The notes: generated by a model from the sequence alone, not told the origin. A stretch of 64,000 bases of DNA from Solihabitans fulvus (GCF_008386585.1 NZ_VUOB01000074.1:37751-101750), one strand, 5' to 3'. Positions 1-8,698 are shown, counted from the stretch's first letter. Program-made: numbers and translations.

Positions 1-79
1 TTCGTCACAGTGTCTTGATTCACAGTCCGTCAGGTTCGCACGATCGAGTGAAATCTGCTGGCCTGCAAGAGTTTACCAC

Positions 80-838
80 TCAGTCGTGCGCGAGTCCTGT
101 TGCCACGGCGTGGATGAAGCCATCCGGATTGTCGAACATCATTGTGTGGCCGGCATTGCGCACCACGTCGAGGCGCACGCCGGCCGCGCGAAGTTCCTCC
201 GCGCCGTCGAGGGGTTCGCCTCGCTCGCCACGGACGAAGGTGCGCGGGATGTCCATACGCAGCAGCATCTCCCGGACCGGAGGGAACGATTCGGCCCAGA
301 ATCCCGCAGCCGAGCGGTACAGGCCGACGCGGCCGGCCAGCCGCATGGTGGCGCGCCATTCGGAGTCGACGGCGGCCAGGACGTCCTCGTGGCCGCCGGA
401 GACGAACCCGTCCTCCGTGTGACGACCGATCCGGCCGCGCTCGACGGCCGGGTCGAGGGTCGCCTCGGCCACCACGAGCCGGCTCACCAGGTCGGGCCGG
501 CGCGCGGCGAGCACCACGGCGACCGAGCCGCCCATGCTGTGGCCGACGACCTCGGCTCCGGTCACACCGGCCGAGTCCAGCGCGGCGGCGACCGCGTCGG
601 CGTGGTCCGCGATGCCGTAACCGAAGTCGGCGGGGCGGTCGCTGAGGCCGAAGCCGAACAGGTCGAGCAGGAGTTGCCGGCGGCCGGCGAGCAGCGGGTG
701 CGCCGCCACGTGCGCGAACGACGCGCCGGAGGCGTTGCCCAGTCCGTGCAGGTAGACGCGGGCCGGCTCGTCGCCGGGCAGCTCCGACCAGCGGATTCGC
801 GCAGTGCCGGGGCCAGTTTCCGCGTGTCGCATGACCAC
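80..838 (-). CDS. alpha/beta hydrolase
   Basis: A 252-residue alpha/beta-hydrolase-fold protein, probably a cytoplasmic esterase or C-C/epoxide-type hydrolase; no signal peptide is visible. The oxyanion-hole motif HGLG lies near residue 31, the nucleophile elbow GHSMGG places the catalytic Ser near 101, and the late motif NAGHTMMFDN supplies the likely catalytic His near 232. The length is normal for the family. It is transcribed divergently from the PadR-type regulator that follows, with an AT-rich promoter gap between them, so PadR control is a reasonable inference. The substrate cannot be read from sequence. Confidence 0.85.
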   Translation of the reverse strand: MVMRHAETGPGTARIRWSELPGDEPARVYLHGLGNASGASFAHVAAHPLLAGRRQLLLDLFGFGLSDRPADFGYGIADHADAVAAALDSAGVTGAEVVGHSMGGSVAVVLAARRPDLVSRLVVAEATLDPAVERGRIGRHTEDGFVSGGHEDVLAAVDSEWRATMRLAGRVGLYRSAAGFWAESFPPVREMLLRMDIPRTFVRGERGEPLDGAEELRAAGVRLDVVRNAGHTMMFDNPDGFIHAVATGLAHD

Positions 839-862
839 TCCAGTTCAGTTAAACCATCGATG

Positions 863-906
863 TCGAGGTATCTCGGGATGAATATATAACGGACTCGCGA
901 TATCGA
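863..906. promoter_or_regulatory. divergent promoter with imperfect inverted repeat
   Basis: The arms TCGAGGTATCTCG (863-875) and CGCGATATCGA (896-906) are roughly inverted around an AT-rich core holding a TATAAC box (885-890). This is the only AT-rich stretch nearby and lies between the hydrolase and PadR genes. It is a candidate PadR operator/promoter; binding is inferred. Confidence 0.4.
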
Positions 907-930
907 CGCAAGGTGCGCGACACTGTCCGC

Positions 931-1452
931 ATGCTGGAGTTGGCCATCCTCGGGTTCCTGTTCGACCGATCGCTACACGGCTACGACCTGCGCAAACGCA
1001 TCGCCGCGCTGACCGGGCACGTGCGGCCGATCGCGGACGGCACGCTCTACCCCGCGATCAAGCGGCTGGAACAGGCGGGCCTGCTGAGCAGGGAGACGCA
1101 GCCGGGCCCCACCGCCGCGCCGCGACACATGCTCACGCTGACCGAGGCGGGTCGCGCCGAACTCAGGCGGCGGCTCGCCGAGCCGCACGAGCTGGACATC
1201 AGCGACGAGAACCGCTGGTTCACCCTGCTGGCGTTCCTCCGCCATCTGGCCGACCCGCGCCGGCAGGCCGCCGTGCTGCGCAGGCGGCTGGCGTTTCTCG
1301 AGGAACCGAGCAGCTTCTTCTACGAGGAGGACGGACGGCCGTTGGGCGCGGACGACTTCGCCGACCCGTTCCGGCAAGGGCTCCTGCTCATCGCACACGC
1401 GACCAGCGAGGCCGAGCTCCGCTGGCTGAGGTCGACCATCGACGCGCTGTGA
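931..1452 (+). CDS. PadR family transcriptional regulator
   Basis: A PadR-type winged-helix repressor of about 173 residues. The N-terminal winged helix is clear (HGYDLRKRI, DGTLYPAIKRLEQAGLL), followed by a charged C-terminal helical dimerisation region. The ATG at 931 places the family-typical LELAILGFL directly at the N-terminus; an in-frame GTG at 913 is the alternative, and neither has a strong ribosome binding site. It is divergent from the alpha/beta hydrolase and probably regulates it and itself. The last 142 bp of the gene are repeated just downstream as a diverged, out-of-frame copy. Confidence 0.85.
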   Translation: MLELAILGFLFDRSLHGYDLRKRIAALTGHVRPIADGTLYPAIKRLEQAGLLSRETQPGPTAAPRHMLTLTEAGRAELRRRLAEPHELDISDENRWFTLLAFLRHLADPRRQAAVLRRRLAFLEEPSSFFYEEDGRPLGADDFADPFRQGLLLIAHATSEAELRWLRSTIDAL

Positions 1453-1482
1453 TGGCACCGCCCCCAGCGGGACCTGCGAGTG

Positions 1483-1653
1483 CAGCTTCTTCTACGAGGA
1501 GGACGGACGGCCGTTGGGCGCGGACGACTTCGCCGACCCGTTCCGGCAAGGGCTGCTGCTCATCCCGCACGCGACCAGCGAGCCGAGCTGCGCTGGCTGA
1601 GGTCGACCATCGGCGCGTTGTGAGAGTGCGCGCCCCAGCAGGACCTGCGAGTT
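1483..1653 (+). repeat. tandem partial duplication of the PadR gene 3' end
   Basis: Bases 1483-1653 repeat 1311-1482 with few differences (period 172 bp). The copy begins at the codons for SFFYEEDGRP and runs through the stop codon and about 30 bp beyond. One G is missing in the copy's GAGGCCGAG region, which shifts the frame, so it cannot encode the original C-terminus. It is a non-functional gene fragment filling the gap before the next ORF. Confidence 0.9.
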
Positions 1654-1766
1654 TCGTCAGGAGTCGACGTGTTGCGCCAACTGAAAGTCAACGATTTTCC
1701 TGCGGAATTCCCAGCAGCATCGGGTATCCATTGAGTGACGGTGGCCACATTCGTGGTAGGAGCCCG

Positions 1767-2174
1767 ATGGAGGACGCCGACATGCGCCATCACGCGAAGC
1801 ACCACCCACCACAGGTCAAATCCCTCAACGACGAGCTCTACCGGATGCTGTCCTCGGGCGGGCGCGACGCCTACGGGGCCGCGCTGTTGGCCCAGTACGG
1901 CCTGCCCGGCCAGCGAATCCAGCACACCGGCCTCGGCCTCGGCCTGATCAGCGCGATCTGTTGGCCGGAGTCGGCGGACGTGCCCGCCCGCACCACCCAC
2001 CTCATCTACGCCGGATGCACTCCGGCCCAGATCAGAACCAACCTCGCGGCGCGGGGGCTCGGCGGGCGCTCGGTCGCCGTGGTCTACCCGCCCGACGTCG
2101 ACCTGGCGGACCTGGAGCGAGACGAGGACCGCTACCAGTACGCGGCCGAGGTCGACGACCCGTACGACGACTGA
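1767..2174 (+). CDS. hypothetical protein
   Basis: A predicted soluble protein of 135 residues, not recognised. The ATG at 1767 is chosen because GTAGGAG lies a few bases upstream (about 1756-1762); longer in-frame extensions run through the PadR-tail duplication and are unlikely. The N-terminus is His-rich (MRHHAKHHPP) and the C-terminus acidic (DLERDEDRYQ, EVDDPYDD). A WPESADVPARTTHLIYAG segment is followed by an Ala/Gly-rich helix. No signal peptide, membrane segment or known catalytic motif is visible. GC-skewed codon use is like the neighbours, supporting a real gene. Confidence 0.6.
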   Translation: MEDADMRHHAKHHPPQVKSLNDELYRMLSSGGRDAYGAALLAQYGLPGQRIQHTGLGLGLISAICWPESADVPARTTHLIYAGCTPAQIRTNLAARGLGGRSVAVVYPPDVDLADLERDEDRYQYAAEVDDPYDD

Positions 2175-2209
2175 ACAGCGACTACCGAAGAAGAGACCGC
2201 CGAAGAAGG

Positions 2210-2290
2210 ACTGCCGAAGAGGGCTGTTGGGGCGTGCGCGGACGAGGCGACTGCCGAATCGGGCTGCTGGGGGCGTGCGCGGACGGGGCG
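2210..2290 (+). repeat. 40-bp direct tandem repeat, two copies
   Basis: Copy one at 2210-2249 and copy two at 2250-2290 both start ACTGCCGAA and end GTGCGCGGACG(A/G)GGCG. They lie in the non-coding gap between the small hypothetical gene and the transhydrogenase gene. No function is evident. Confidence 0.8.
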
Positions 2291-2368
2291 CGGCCTGGTG
2301 CGAGCGTTGCCGCCCGAGGATCTTGGTGCCACGCTGGCGGGGGCGGCGTCCCCAACGGAGGAGCACCT

Positions 2369-3658
2369 GTGAACGCATCGATTCCGGCGAGCCCCGAGAC
2401 CGTGTTCACCTACGGGTCGCCCGCGCTGAAGTTCGGGCCCGGCGCGTCCGCCGAGATCGGTTTCGACCTCGCCCAGTACGGGGTTCGGCGGGTCCTGGTG
2501 GTCACCGACGCCGGGGTGGCCGCCACCGGGTCGCCGCAGCGGATCGCCGACCAGCTCGGCGGTTACGGGATGCACGCCGAGGTCTTCGACGGGGTGCACG
2601 TCGAGCCGACCGACCTGAGCATGCGCGCGGCGGTCGAGCACGCGCGCGCGACGGGGCCGTGGGACGCGTTCGTCGCGGTGGGCGGCGGTTCCAGCATCGA
2701 CACGGCCAAGGCCGTCAACCTGCTCATCACCAACGCGGGCGATCTGTTGGACTACGTCAACGCGCCGCTCGGCGGCGGGCGGGCACCGAGCGAACCGCTG
2801 CGGCCGTTGGTCGCGGTGCCGACCACCACGGGGACGGGCGCGGAGAGCACCACCACGTGCGTGCTGGATCTGTTGGCACTCAAGGTGAAGACCGGCATCA
2901 GCCACCCGAGGCTGCGGCCCACGCTCGCCGTGGTCGACCCCGAACTGACCATGACGCAGCCCGCCGGGGTGACCGCCTCCAGCGGGATGGACATCCTGTG
3001 CCACGCGCTGGAGAGCTACACCGCCAAGCCCTACACGGCATACGACCACAAACTGGCCGAGCAGCGGGTGCCCTACTGCGGCGCGAACCCCATCTCGGAC
3101 ATGTGGTCCGAGCGCGCGTTGCAGTTGCTCGCGCGGTCGTTCCGGACGGCGGTGCGCGACGGCGACGACGTGGCTGCACGCACCGACATGGCGCTCGCGG
3201 CGATGTTCGCCGGCCTTGGTTTCGGCAACGCCGGCGTGCACATCCCGCACGCCGTCGCGTACCCGATCGCGGGGCGGGTCAAGGACTTCCGGCCAGCGGG
3301 CTATCCCGCCGACGAGGCGATGGTCCCGCACGGCATGGCCGTCTCGCTGACCGCGCCGGAGGCGTTCCGGTTCACCTTCGACACGCAGCCGGAACGGCAC
3401 GTCAGGGTGGCTGAGTTGCTTGCGCCGCAGCTGGATCGGCCGAACGACGCGGCCGAGCTGCTGCCGGCCGCGCTGCTCGAACTGATGCGCGACATCGGCA
3501 TTCCCGGCGGCGTCGGCGCCGTCGGCTACGACGAGTCGGACGTGCCCGACCTGGTGGACGGCGCGATGAAGCAGCAGCGCCTGTTGGCCACCGCTCCGCT
3601 GCCGGTCACCGAGGACGACCTCGCCGCGATCATCACCCGGTCCATCGAACTCTGGTAG
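2369..3658 (+). CDS. hydroxyacid-oxoacid transhydrogenase (iron-type alcohol dehydrogenase)
   Basis: A 429-residue group III (iron-type) alcohol dehydrogenase that most resembles the ADHFE1/HOT branch, which transfers hydride from a hydroxy acid such as 4-hydroxybutyrate to 2-oxoglutarate using bound NAD. The dinucleotide motif GGGSSIDTAKAVN starts at residue 105. The HOT-specific stretch GANPISDMWSERALQLL and the metal-ligand region FGNAGVHIPHAVAYPI / VPHGMAVSL follow. The GTG at 2369 has GGAGGA (2357-2362) upstream, and the N-terminus then fits the family; the longer frame upstream is non-coding. The gene appears monocistronic. The preferred substrate is inferred from the branch only. Confidence 0.85.
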   Translation: MNASIPASPETVFTYGSPALKFGPGASAEIGFDLAQYGVRRVLVVTDAGVAATGSPQRIADQLGGYGMHAEVFDGVHVEPTDLSMRAAVEHARATGPWDAFVAVGGGSSIDTAKAVNLLITNAGDLLDYVNAPLGGGRAPSEPLRPLVAVPTTTGTGAESTTTCVLDLLALKVKTGISHPRLRPTLAVVDPELTMTQPAGVTASSGMDILCHALESYTAKPYTAYDHKLAEQRVPYCGANPISDMWSERALQLLARSFRTAVRDGDDVAARTDMALAAMFAGLGFGNAGVHIPHAVAYPIAGRVKDFRPAGYPADEAMVPHGMAVSLTAPEAFRFTFDTQPERHVRVAELLAPQLDRPNDAAELLPAALLELMRDIGIPGGVGAVGYDESDVPDLVDGAMKQQRLLATAPLPVTEDDLAAIITRSIELW

Positions 3659-3704
3659 TCGCGGCGCTACGTTCGGCGTCCTCGCCCGTCAGGTTGTTCG
3701 TGGT

Positions 3705-3737
3705 GCCAACGCCGTCAGGGCGCCAACGCCGTCAGGG
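3705..3737 (+). repeat. 17-bp tandem duplication overlapping a stop codon
   Basis: GCCAACGCCGTCAGGG occurs at 3705-3720 and again at 3722-3737. The second copy contains the stop codon of the convergent lipoprotein gene (3732-3734). It is one of several short tandem duplications at gene boundaries in this window. Confidence 0.85.
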
Positions 3738-4334
3738 GGCCAGCGACACGAGGTTGCCGATGACGTAGCCGGCGAAGGTGCTCGCCAGCGGGCACGGGTC
3801 CCGGTAGTCCAGGGAACGCTCGTCGGCGACCTGGACGTCCACGACCACCAGCGACGTGGCCGCGACGCCGACCTCGACCGTGCAGCGTCCGTGGTCGGTG
3901 GCGTGCGGGTCGTCCGCGGTGCGCACCGCCGGGTAGCCGTCGACCTCGTCCGGCGTGAACATCGGCAGCGTGGACCGCTTCCGGTACAGGCCCTCCAGGC
4001 CGCCCGAGGTGAGGTCGACACCGGCGCGGTAGGACGGCCTTGCCGCCACGTTCGGGTGCCACGCGCAACGCCAGCCGTCGACCACCGAACCCGGCGCGGT
4101 GATGCCGAACTGGGCGAGCTGGTCCGCGCGGATCAGCGCGCACGGGTCGGCCCGGTACTTCGTCACTTCGAGGTCTTCCTTGACCAGCGGCGGAGACAGC
4201 CGGGACGGCGCGGTCGAGGAGGACGGCGCGGGCTGGGACTGGGGTTGGTCGGACGAGCAGCCCGCGAGCATCGCTGCGGCACCGGCGAGGCAGGCGGTCA
4301 CGAGGACACCGACGGTCGCGCGCACGCCAGCCAC
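3732..4334 (-). CDS. DUF3558-like lipoprotein
   Basis: A 200-residue predicted lipoprotein. The N-terminus is a signal peptide ending in the lipobox LAGC (AAMLAGCSSD), then a Ser/Pro/Gln-rich linker, then a globular domain with DPCALIRADQLAQFG and a Cys pair (GWRCAWHPN, GRCTVEVG), the pattern of the DUF3558 family common in Pseudonocardiales. The start is taken as GTG at 4334, preceded by GAGAGG; the longer frame upstream is a shadow of the MscS gene. The role is unknown; such proteins are anchored on the outer face of the membrane. It is divergent from the MscS-type gene. Confidence 0.8.
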   Translation of the reverse strand: MAGVRATVGVLVTACLAGAAAMLAGCSSDQPQSQPAPSSSTAPSRLSPPLVKEDLEVTKYRADPCALIRADQLAQFGITAPGSVVDGWRCAWHPNVAARPSYRAGVDLTSGGLEGLYRKRSTLPMFTPDEVDGYPAVRTADDPHATDHGRCTVEVGVAATSLVVVDVQVADERSLDYRDPCPLASTFAGYVIGNLVSLAP

Positions 4335-4463
4335 CCACCTCTCGTCGGACCTCCGCGACCACCTTCGCACATCCGGTGTCCGGTCGGGGTGAGTCGGCGG
4401 GAACCAAGGCCCCGCCGTGCCCCCGAATGGACCACACGGCGGGGCGCGTGATAGCCAGGGTCC

Positions 4464-5141
4464 ATGTCTCAACCTGACGACCTTCCCGGGCGGCCGCGCA
4501 CGGCACGCCGCTCGTTGCCGCTGGTCGCGTTCGCGTTGCTCGCCGCGGCCGGCCTCGGGCTGGTCGGCGTGTCCGGCACGCTGATCGACCGGCCGGACGG
4601 GTCGGCCGGCAAGGCCCTGCTGCTGGCCGGGACCGCCGTGTTCGTGATCGGCGGGGCCGTCACGACGCGGCTGATCGGCAACGACATCGCGCGGCGGATG
4701 GCGCGGCACGGCATGGAGGCGCCCGGCGCGGTGGTCCGGATGGCCATCAGCATCACCGGCTACCTGCTGGTCGCGATCACCGCGCTCGGCCTGTTGTCGG
4801 TGCCGCTCCAGCAGTTGCTGGTCGGCGGTGCGGTCACGGGCGTGCTCATCGGCATCGCCGCGCAGCAGACGCTCAGCAACTTCTTCGCCGGCATCATGAT
4901 CCTCGTGGTCCGGCCGTTCCGGGTCGGCACCGACATCTCCGTGCGCTCCGGTCCGCTCAACGGCCCGTTCACCGGCCGGGTCACCGCGCTCGGCCTGACC
5001 TACACCACCATGCTGACCGAGGAGGGGGTGCTGATGATCCCGAACTCCACGCTGCTGTCGGCCGGCATCACCACCCTTGGCGTGAAGCGCAACGACACCG
5101 GGCGCGACGATGCCGCGCCGCCCGCGCACAACATCGACTGA
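4464..5141 (+). CDS. small MscS-family mechanosensitive channel
   Basis: A 225-residue membrane protein with hydrophobic segments around 17-38, 50-70, 90-113 and 115-130, then a pore-lining helix and beta domain typical of MscS (GVLIGIAAQQTLSNFFAGIM, then VVRPFRVGTDISV and TMLTEEGVLMIPNSTLLSAG). It probably gates on membrane tension to release solutes during hypo-osmotic shock. It is shorter than E. coli MscS and lacks most of the large C-terminal cytoplasmic vestibule, ending in a short polar tail. The ATG at 4464 has CAGGG upstream. It is convergent with the LCP-family gene. Confidence 0.85.
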   Translation: MSQPDDLPGRPRTARRSLPLVAFALLAAAGLGLVGVSGTLIDRPDGSAGKALLLAGTAVFVIGGAVTTRLIGNDIARRMARHGMEAPGAVVRMAISITGYLLVAITALGLLSVPLQQLLVGGAVTGVLIGIAAQQTLSNFFAGIMILVVRPFRVGTDISVRSGPLNGPFTGRVTALGLTYTTMLTEEGVLMIPNSTLLSAGITTLGVKRNDTGRDDAAPPAHNID

Positions 5142-5172
5142 CTCCGCCAGGCGGTGGGGGTGGGCCGCGATG

Positions 5173-6792
5173 TCAGTTGACGCAGGGGATGCCGCTGCCG
5201 TCCACCGGCAGTCCCTGCGGGCCTGACTCGGTCGTGGCGGGGCGGCCAGAGGTCGGCGCCGCGGTCGTGGTCGGCCCGGTCGTGGTCGCGTCCGGCGATG
5301 CCAGCAGGGCGGCCGGCATGGTGAAGTCGGGGCCGAGCGCGATCCGGAGGTGGCCGGCTGCCAACCCGGTGCCCGCCGCGACCTCGAGGCCGCCGAGCAG
5401 GGTGGCCGCGTTGTCCGCGTCGGCCTTGGCAGTGCCGCCGTAGGTCACCCCGGACGCGGCGTCGCCCGCGTTGCCCACCTCGCCCTTGACGAACCCGCGC
5501 GCCACCAACGCGTCGGCGACCTTGCCGGCCAGACCCGGTGTGCCGGTGGCGTTGTAGACGTCGACCGTGCTGCTCGGCTTCGGCGGCGGGGTCGTCGAGG
5601 TGCTCGGGCTTGCGATGCCGAACGCGCTGCGCACCATGGCCTGCACCTTGGCGACGTCGACGAGGTTCACGTCCTGCCCGTCGCGCTGGGCGTAGCTCTC
5701 GATGGGCAGCGTCGCGAACTCCAGCTTGCCGCCGGTGAGGTTCTGCGCCTGCTGCGCGAAGGACAGCACGTCCCACCCCGAGGAGATCACCACGTCCTTC
5801 TTGGCGACGTCGATGAGCTTCTGGAGCTTGTCGAGATCGGTGAACGTGCCCGCGCTGCGCAGCTTGTGCGCGACCGAGGCGAGGAACGCCTGCTGTCGGT
5901 GGGTGCGGTCGAGGTCGCCGTTGTCCAGCCCGTGCCGCTGCCGCACGAACGCGAGCGCCTGCGCGCCGTTGAGGGTCTGGTGTCCTGCCGGGAAGTCCGC
6001 GCCGGAGTAGTCGTCCTGCACGGCCTGGTTGAGGCAGACCTCGACGCCGTCCAGCGCGGTCGCCAGGTCGTAGAAGCCGGCCAGGTTGACCTCGGCGAAG
6101 CGGTCGATGGGCACGCCGAGGAAGTCGCGCACCGTCTGGATCGTGGCCTTGCGGCCGGCTTCCCTGCCCTGGGTCTCCAGGGCGCGCTGGTCGGTGACGC
6201 CCTTCTTGGCCAGATCCTGTTCGGTGTAGAACTTCGTCAGCCCGTACGCCTCCTTGATCTTGGCGTGGTCGTAGCCGGGGATCCCTTTGACCGCAACGAA
6301 GTCGTCGCGCGGGATGGAGAACGCGGTGACCTTGCCGTCGTCGTTGGGGACGTGCATGAGGATCAGCGTGTTGGTGTTGTAACCACCCTCGTTGCCGTCG
6401 CCCGCGTGCAGCTTGTCCAGGATGTCAGCCGGCAGCGGGTTGCCGTCCTGGTCCTTGCGGGAGTCCAGGCCGATCAGCAGGATGTTCGTCGCGCCGTCCC
6501 GCGACCTCGGCGCGTCGCCGCCGAGCGCGTTGGACGTGTTCAGCCCCTGGGTGAGGTCCCGCAGGTGCGTGTAGGCGATGCCGGTGACGAGCAGGATGAG
6601 CACGGACACGAGCCCGACGAACACGCGGCCGGCCAGCAACAGCGACCGACGGGACGCGTTGACCGGCGGCGGCACCAGCCGCACGGACCGCGACCCCAGC
6701 CTTGAAGCGGACCGACCGGGCCGGCCTCGACCGTCGGGAAACCGCCGCCCACCTTGCTCCGACACACGCTCCCCGTTCCGCGGACAAGCCAC
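5173..6792 (-). CDS. LytR-CpsA-Psr (LCP) family protein with LytR_C domain
   Basis: A 539-residue protein that probably attaches anionic polymers or arabinogalactan-type glycans to peptidoglycan. A basic cytoplasmic N-terminus precedes one transmembrane segment (LLLAGRVFVGLVSVLILLVT). The LCP catalytic domain then shows NILLIGLDSR, IPRDDFVAV, LNGAQALAFVRQRHGLDNGD and the conserved R of DRTHRQQAFL. A Ser/Thr/Pro linker leads to a LytR_C domain (VDVYNATGTPGLAGKVADAL) and a Thr-rich tail. The start is uncertain: ATG at 6792 or an in-frame GTG at 6765. It is monocistronic and convergent with the MscS gene. Confidence 0.85.
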   Translation of the reverse strand: MACPRNGERVSEQGGRRFPDGRGRPGRSASRLGSRSVRLVPPPVNASRRSLLLAGRVFVGLVSVLILLVTGIAYTHLRDLTQGLNTSNALGGDAPRSRDGATNILLIGLDSRKDQDGNPLPADILDKLHAGDGNEGGYNTNTLILMHVPNDDGKVTAFSIPRDDFVAVKGIPGYDHAKIKEAYGLTKFYTEQDLAKKGVTDQRALETQGREAGRKATIQTVRDFLGVPIDRFAEVNLAGFYDLATALDGVEVCLNQAVQDDYSGADFPAGHQTLNGAQALAFVRQRHGLDNGDLDRTHRQQAFLASVAHKLRSAGTFTDLDKLQKLIDVAKKDVVISSGWDVLSFAQQAQNLTGGKLEFATLPIESYAQRDGQDVNLVDVAKVQAMVRSAFGIASPSTSTTPPPKPSSTVDVYNATGTPGLAGKVADALVARGFVKGEVGNAGDAASGVTYGGTAKADADNAATLLGGLEVAAGTGLAAGHLRIALGPDFTMPAALLASPDATTTGPTTTAAPTSGRPATTESGPQGLPVDGSGIPCVN

Positions 6793-6918
6793 TGACCAGC
6801 AACAACAGGCACTCGGCGATGCGGGTCGCGGTCGGCGGTGTTGGCCGGCCCGACCGGCGAATGGGGCCCGCAGTTGCGCAATTGGTTGAGGGTAGCGCCA
6901 CCGTGCCGGTCGGCCAGG

Positions 6919-8607
6919 TCAACTCGCCGATTCGTCGGAGCCGGCCATGCTCTGGTTGAGGGTGTCGGCGAGGCCGACCCTGGTGGCGACGATCAGCACC
7001 CGGTTGCCCTCGGCGAGCTGGTACCGGGGATCGGGCGACCAGTCCAGGTTCCGCGTGCCGTGGGACACCGCGATGGCCCTAACCTCGGTGTCGTTGATCG
7101 AGTCGAGCGTGCGGCCGACCAGCGCCGAGGTCGCCGTCACCGGCAGCTCGGCGATGAGCAGCGCGCGCCGCCCTACCGCGATCGTGCCGATGACCTGGCG
7201 TTCCACCATCGCCGCCGCGAAGGCGGGCGCGGCGAGGTAGGACACGCTGCGGGAGATGCCGATGCCGAAGTTGTGCTGCACCCGCTCGGCGAGGTCGCCG
7301 TCGAACAGCCGCAGCACCACGCGCAGGTCGTCGCGCACCGACCGGGCGTTCAGCGCGGCCTGGAGGTTCGTCACGTCGTCGCTGGTCACGGCCACCATCG
7401 CGCGGCTGGTCTCGACCCAAGCCGAGCGCAGCGTCTCCTCGCGGCTGGCGTCGGCGAACACCACGGGCACGCCGAGCCGCCTGGCCAGCGCGACGCCGGA
7501 GGCGTCCTGGTTGCGTTCCACGCCGACCACGGGGACGCCGAGGTCACGCAGCTGCGACATGACCCGCGCGCCGACGTTGCCGAGCCCGACGACGATCACG
7601 TGGTCCCGCATCCGCCGCACCCGGCCCAGCGTCGAGGACAGCCGGGCGCCGACCACCGCGTCGACGACGGCGGCCGTGACGACCGGGATCAGCGCGATGC
7701 CGACGATCGTGACGATCACCTGGGTGACCTTGTTGATGCCGCTGAGCCCGGTGTCGGGCTGCGCGGCGCCGGCCGCGTCGAGCAGCGTCAGGTAGACGGC
7801 GTCGGCCCACGGGATGTGGCCGGGCATCGCGAACAGACCGGTGCTGACCACGAGCAGGCCGAGCAGGCCGAGGAAGGCGATGCCGAGCTGCTTGTTCACC
7901 AGCACGCGCAGCGTGTCGAGCACCCCGAGCGCCTTGCGGCCGAGCACGCGGTACCAGGTCGGGTGGACCGTGGCCATCTCCAGCGGCGTGCCGTCCGCGA
8001 CCGCGAGCACGAGGTCTCCCCCGGCCTGCCCGGGCGGCAGCAGTCTTGGCACGCCGGAGTGCTCGGTGTCCGCGATGCCGCAGACCGCGCGCGCGGCCGG
8101 CACCTGCTCCCGCCTTGCCACGTACAGGGTGCGGCCGGGCAGCCGCACGTGGTTGGGCGCGAGTTCGCCGAGGCCCGCCGCCACGAACCACGGCGCGGCC
8201 ATCACCGCGTCCGACAGCACCGCGCAGTCGGCGAACAGGGTCCTGATCTGGTGGCCGAGGTCCATGTTGAAGATCCGGATGACCAGCCGGATGTCGGGGT
8301 TGAGCTCGGTGGCCCGCAGGGCGGCGTGGATGTTGCCGACGTCGTCCTGGGCGACCAGGGCGAGCGCGCGGGCGGTGGCGATGCCGGCATCGACGAACGC
8401 CTCGACGGACAGGTCGGCCGACTCGACGATGCGCACGCCGGGCAGCTTCGCGATCTGCGGGCCGTGGTTGCGCCGCTTCGACGGCAGGATGACGGTGACT
8501 TCCTCGCCGAGCCTGCTCACCAGTTCCTCGACGATGCGCCGGGCCAAGGGCGTGTCGCCGCACACGATGAAGTGCGATCGTTTGTCGCGGCGTAAACGTC
8601 CAGGCAC
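6919..8607 (-). CDS. double TrkA_N-domain ion channel-like protein
   Basis: A 562-residue protein built as TrkA_N Rossmann domain (about 10-140), a linker, two transmembrane helices with a pore-like loop (about 240-335), then a second TrkA_N (VIVVGLGNVGARVM onward) and a TrkA_C-like end. This arrangement resembles actinobacterial relatives of the plant CASTOR/POLLUX channels. The pore loop reads YLTLLDAAGAAQPDTG and lacks the potassium filter TVGYG, so K+ selectivity cannot be assumed. The start is GTG at 8607 with a weak ribosome binding site. The gene stands alone between the LCP gene and the ABC transporter. Confidence 0.8.
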   Translation of the reverse strand: MPGRLRRDKRSHFIVCGDTPLARRIVEELVSRLGEEVTVILPSKRRNHGPQIAKLPGVRIVESADLSVEAFVDAGIATARALALVAQDDVGNIHAALRATELNPDIRLVIRIFNMDLGHQIRTLFADCAVLSDAVMAAPWFVAAGLGELAPNHVRLPGRTLYVARREQVPAARAVCGIADTEHSGVPRLLPPGQAGGDLVLAVADGTPLEMATVHPTWYRVLGRKALGVLDTLRVLVNKQLGIAFLGLLGLLVVSTGLFAMPGHIPWADAVYLTLLDAAGAAQPDTGLSGINKVTQVIVTIVGIALIPVVTAAVVDAVVGARLSSTLGRVRRMRDHVIVVGLGNVGARVMSQLRDLGVPVVGVERNQDASGVALARRLGVPVVFADASREETLRSAWVETSRAMVAVTSDDVTNLQAALNARSVRDDLRVVLRLFDGDLAERVQHNFGIGISRSVSYLAAPAFAAAMVERQVIGTIAVGRRALLIAELPVTATSALVGRTLDSINDTEVRAIAVSHGTRNLDWSPDPRYQLAEGNRVLIVATRVGLADTLNQSMAGSDESAS

Positions 8608-8654
8608 GGAGCGGAGTCTAGATCACCTTCATGTGTCGCCGCGGTGTGTTGGCC

Positions 8655-8692
8655 GGATGCTGCCGACGCCCGCGCGGGCGTCGGCAGCATCC
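8655..8692. terminator. perfect 38-bp palindrome, likely bidirectional terminator
   Basis: Two exactly complementary 19-bp arms (starting GGATGCTGCCG and ending CGGCAGCATCC) meet with no spacer. The palindrome sits 7 bp past the stop codon of the ABC substrate-binding gene. It should form a very stable hairpin, ending the ABC operon and insulating the channel gene promoter. No U-tract is present, as is common in actinobacteria. Confidence 0.8.
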
Positions 8693-8698
8693 CCGGTG

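Noticed and set aside
5142..5172. CCGCC-A-GGCGG hairpin between the MscS and LCP genes as a terminator
   Set aside because: The loop would be one base and the stem five; too weak to support.
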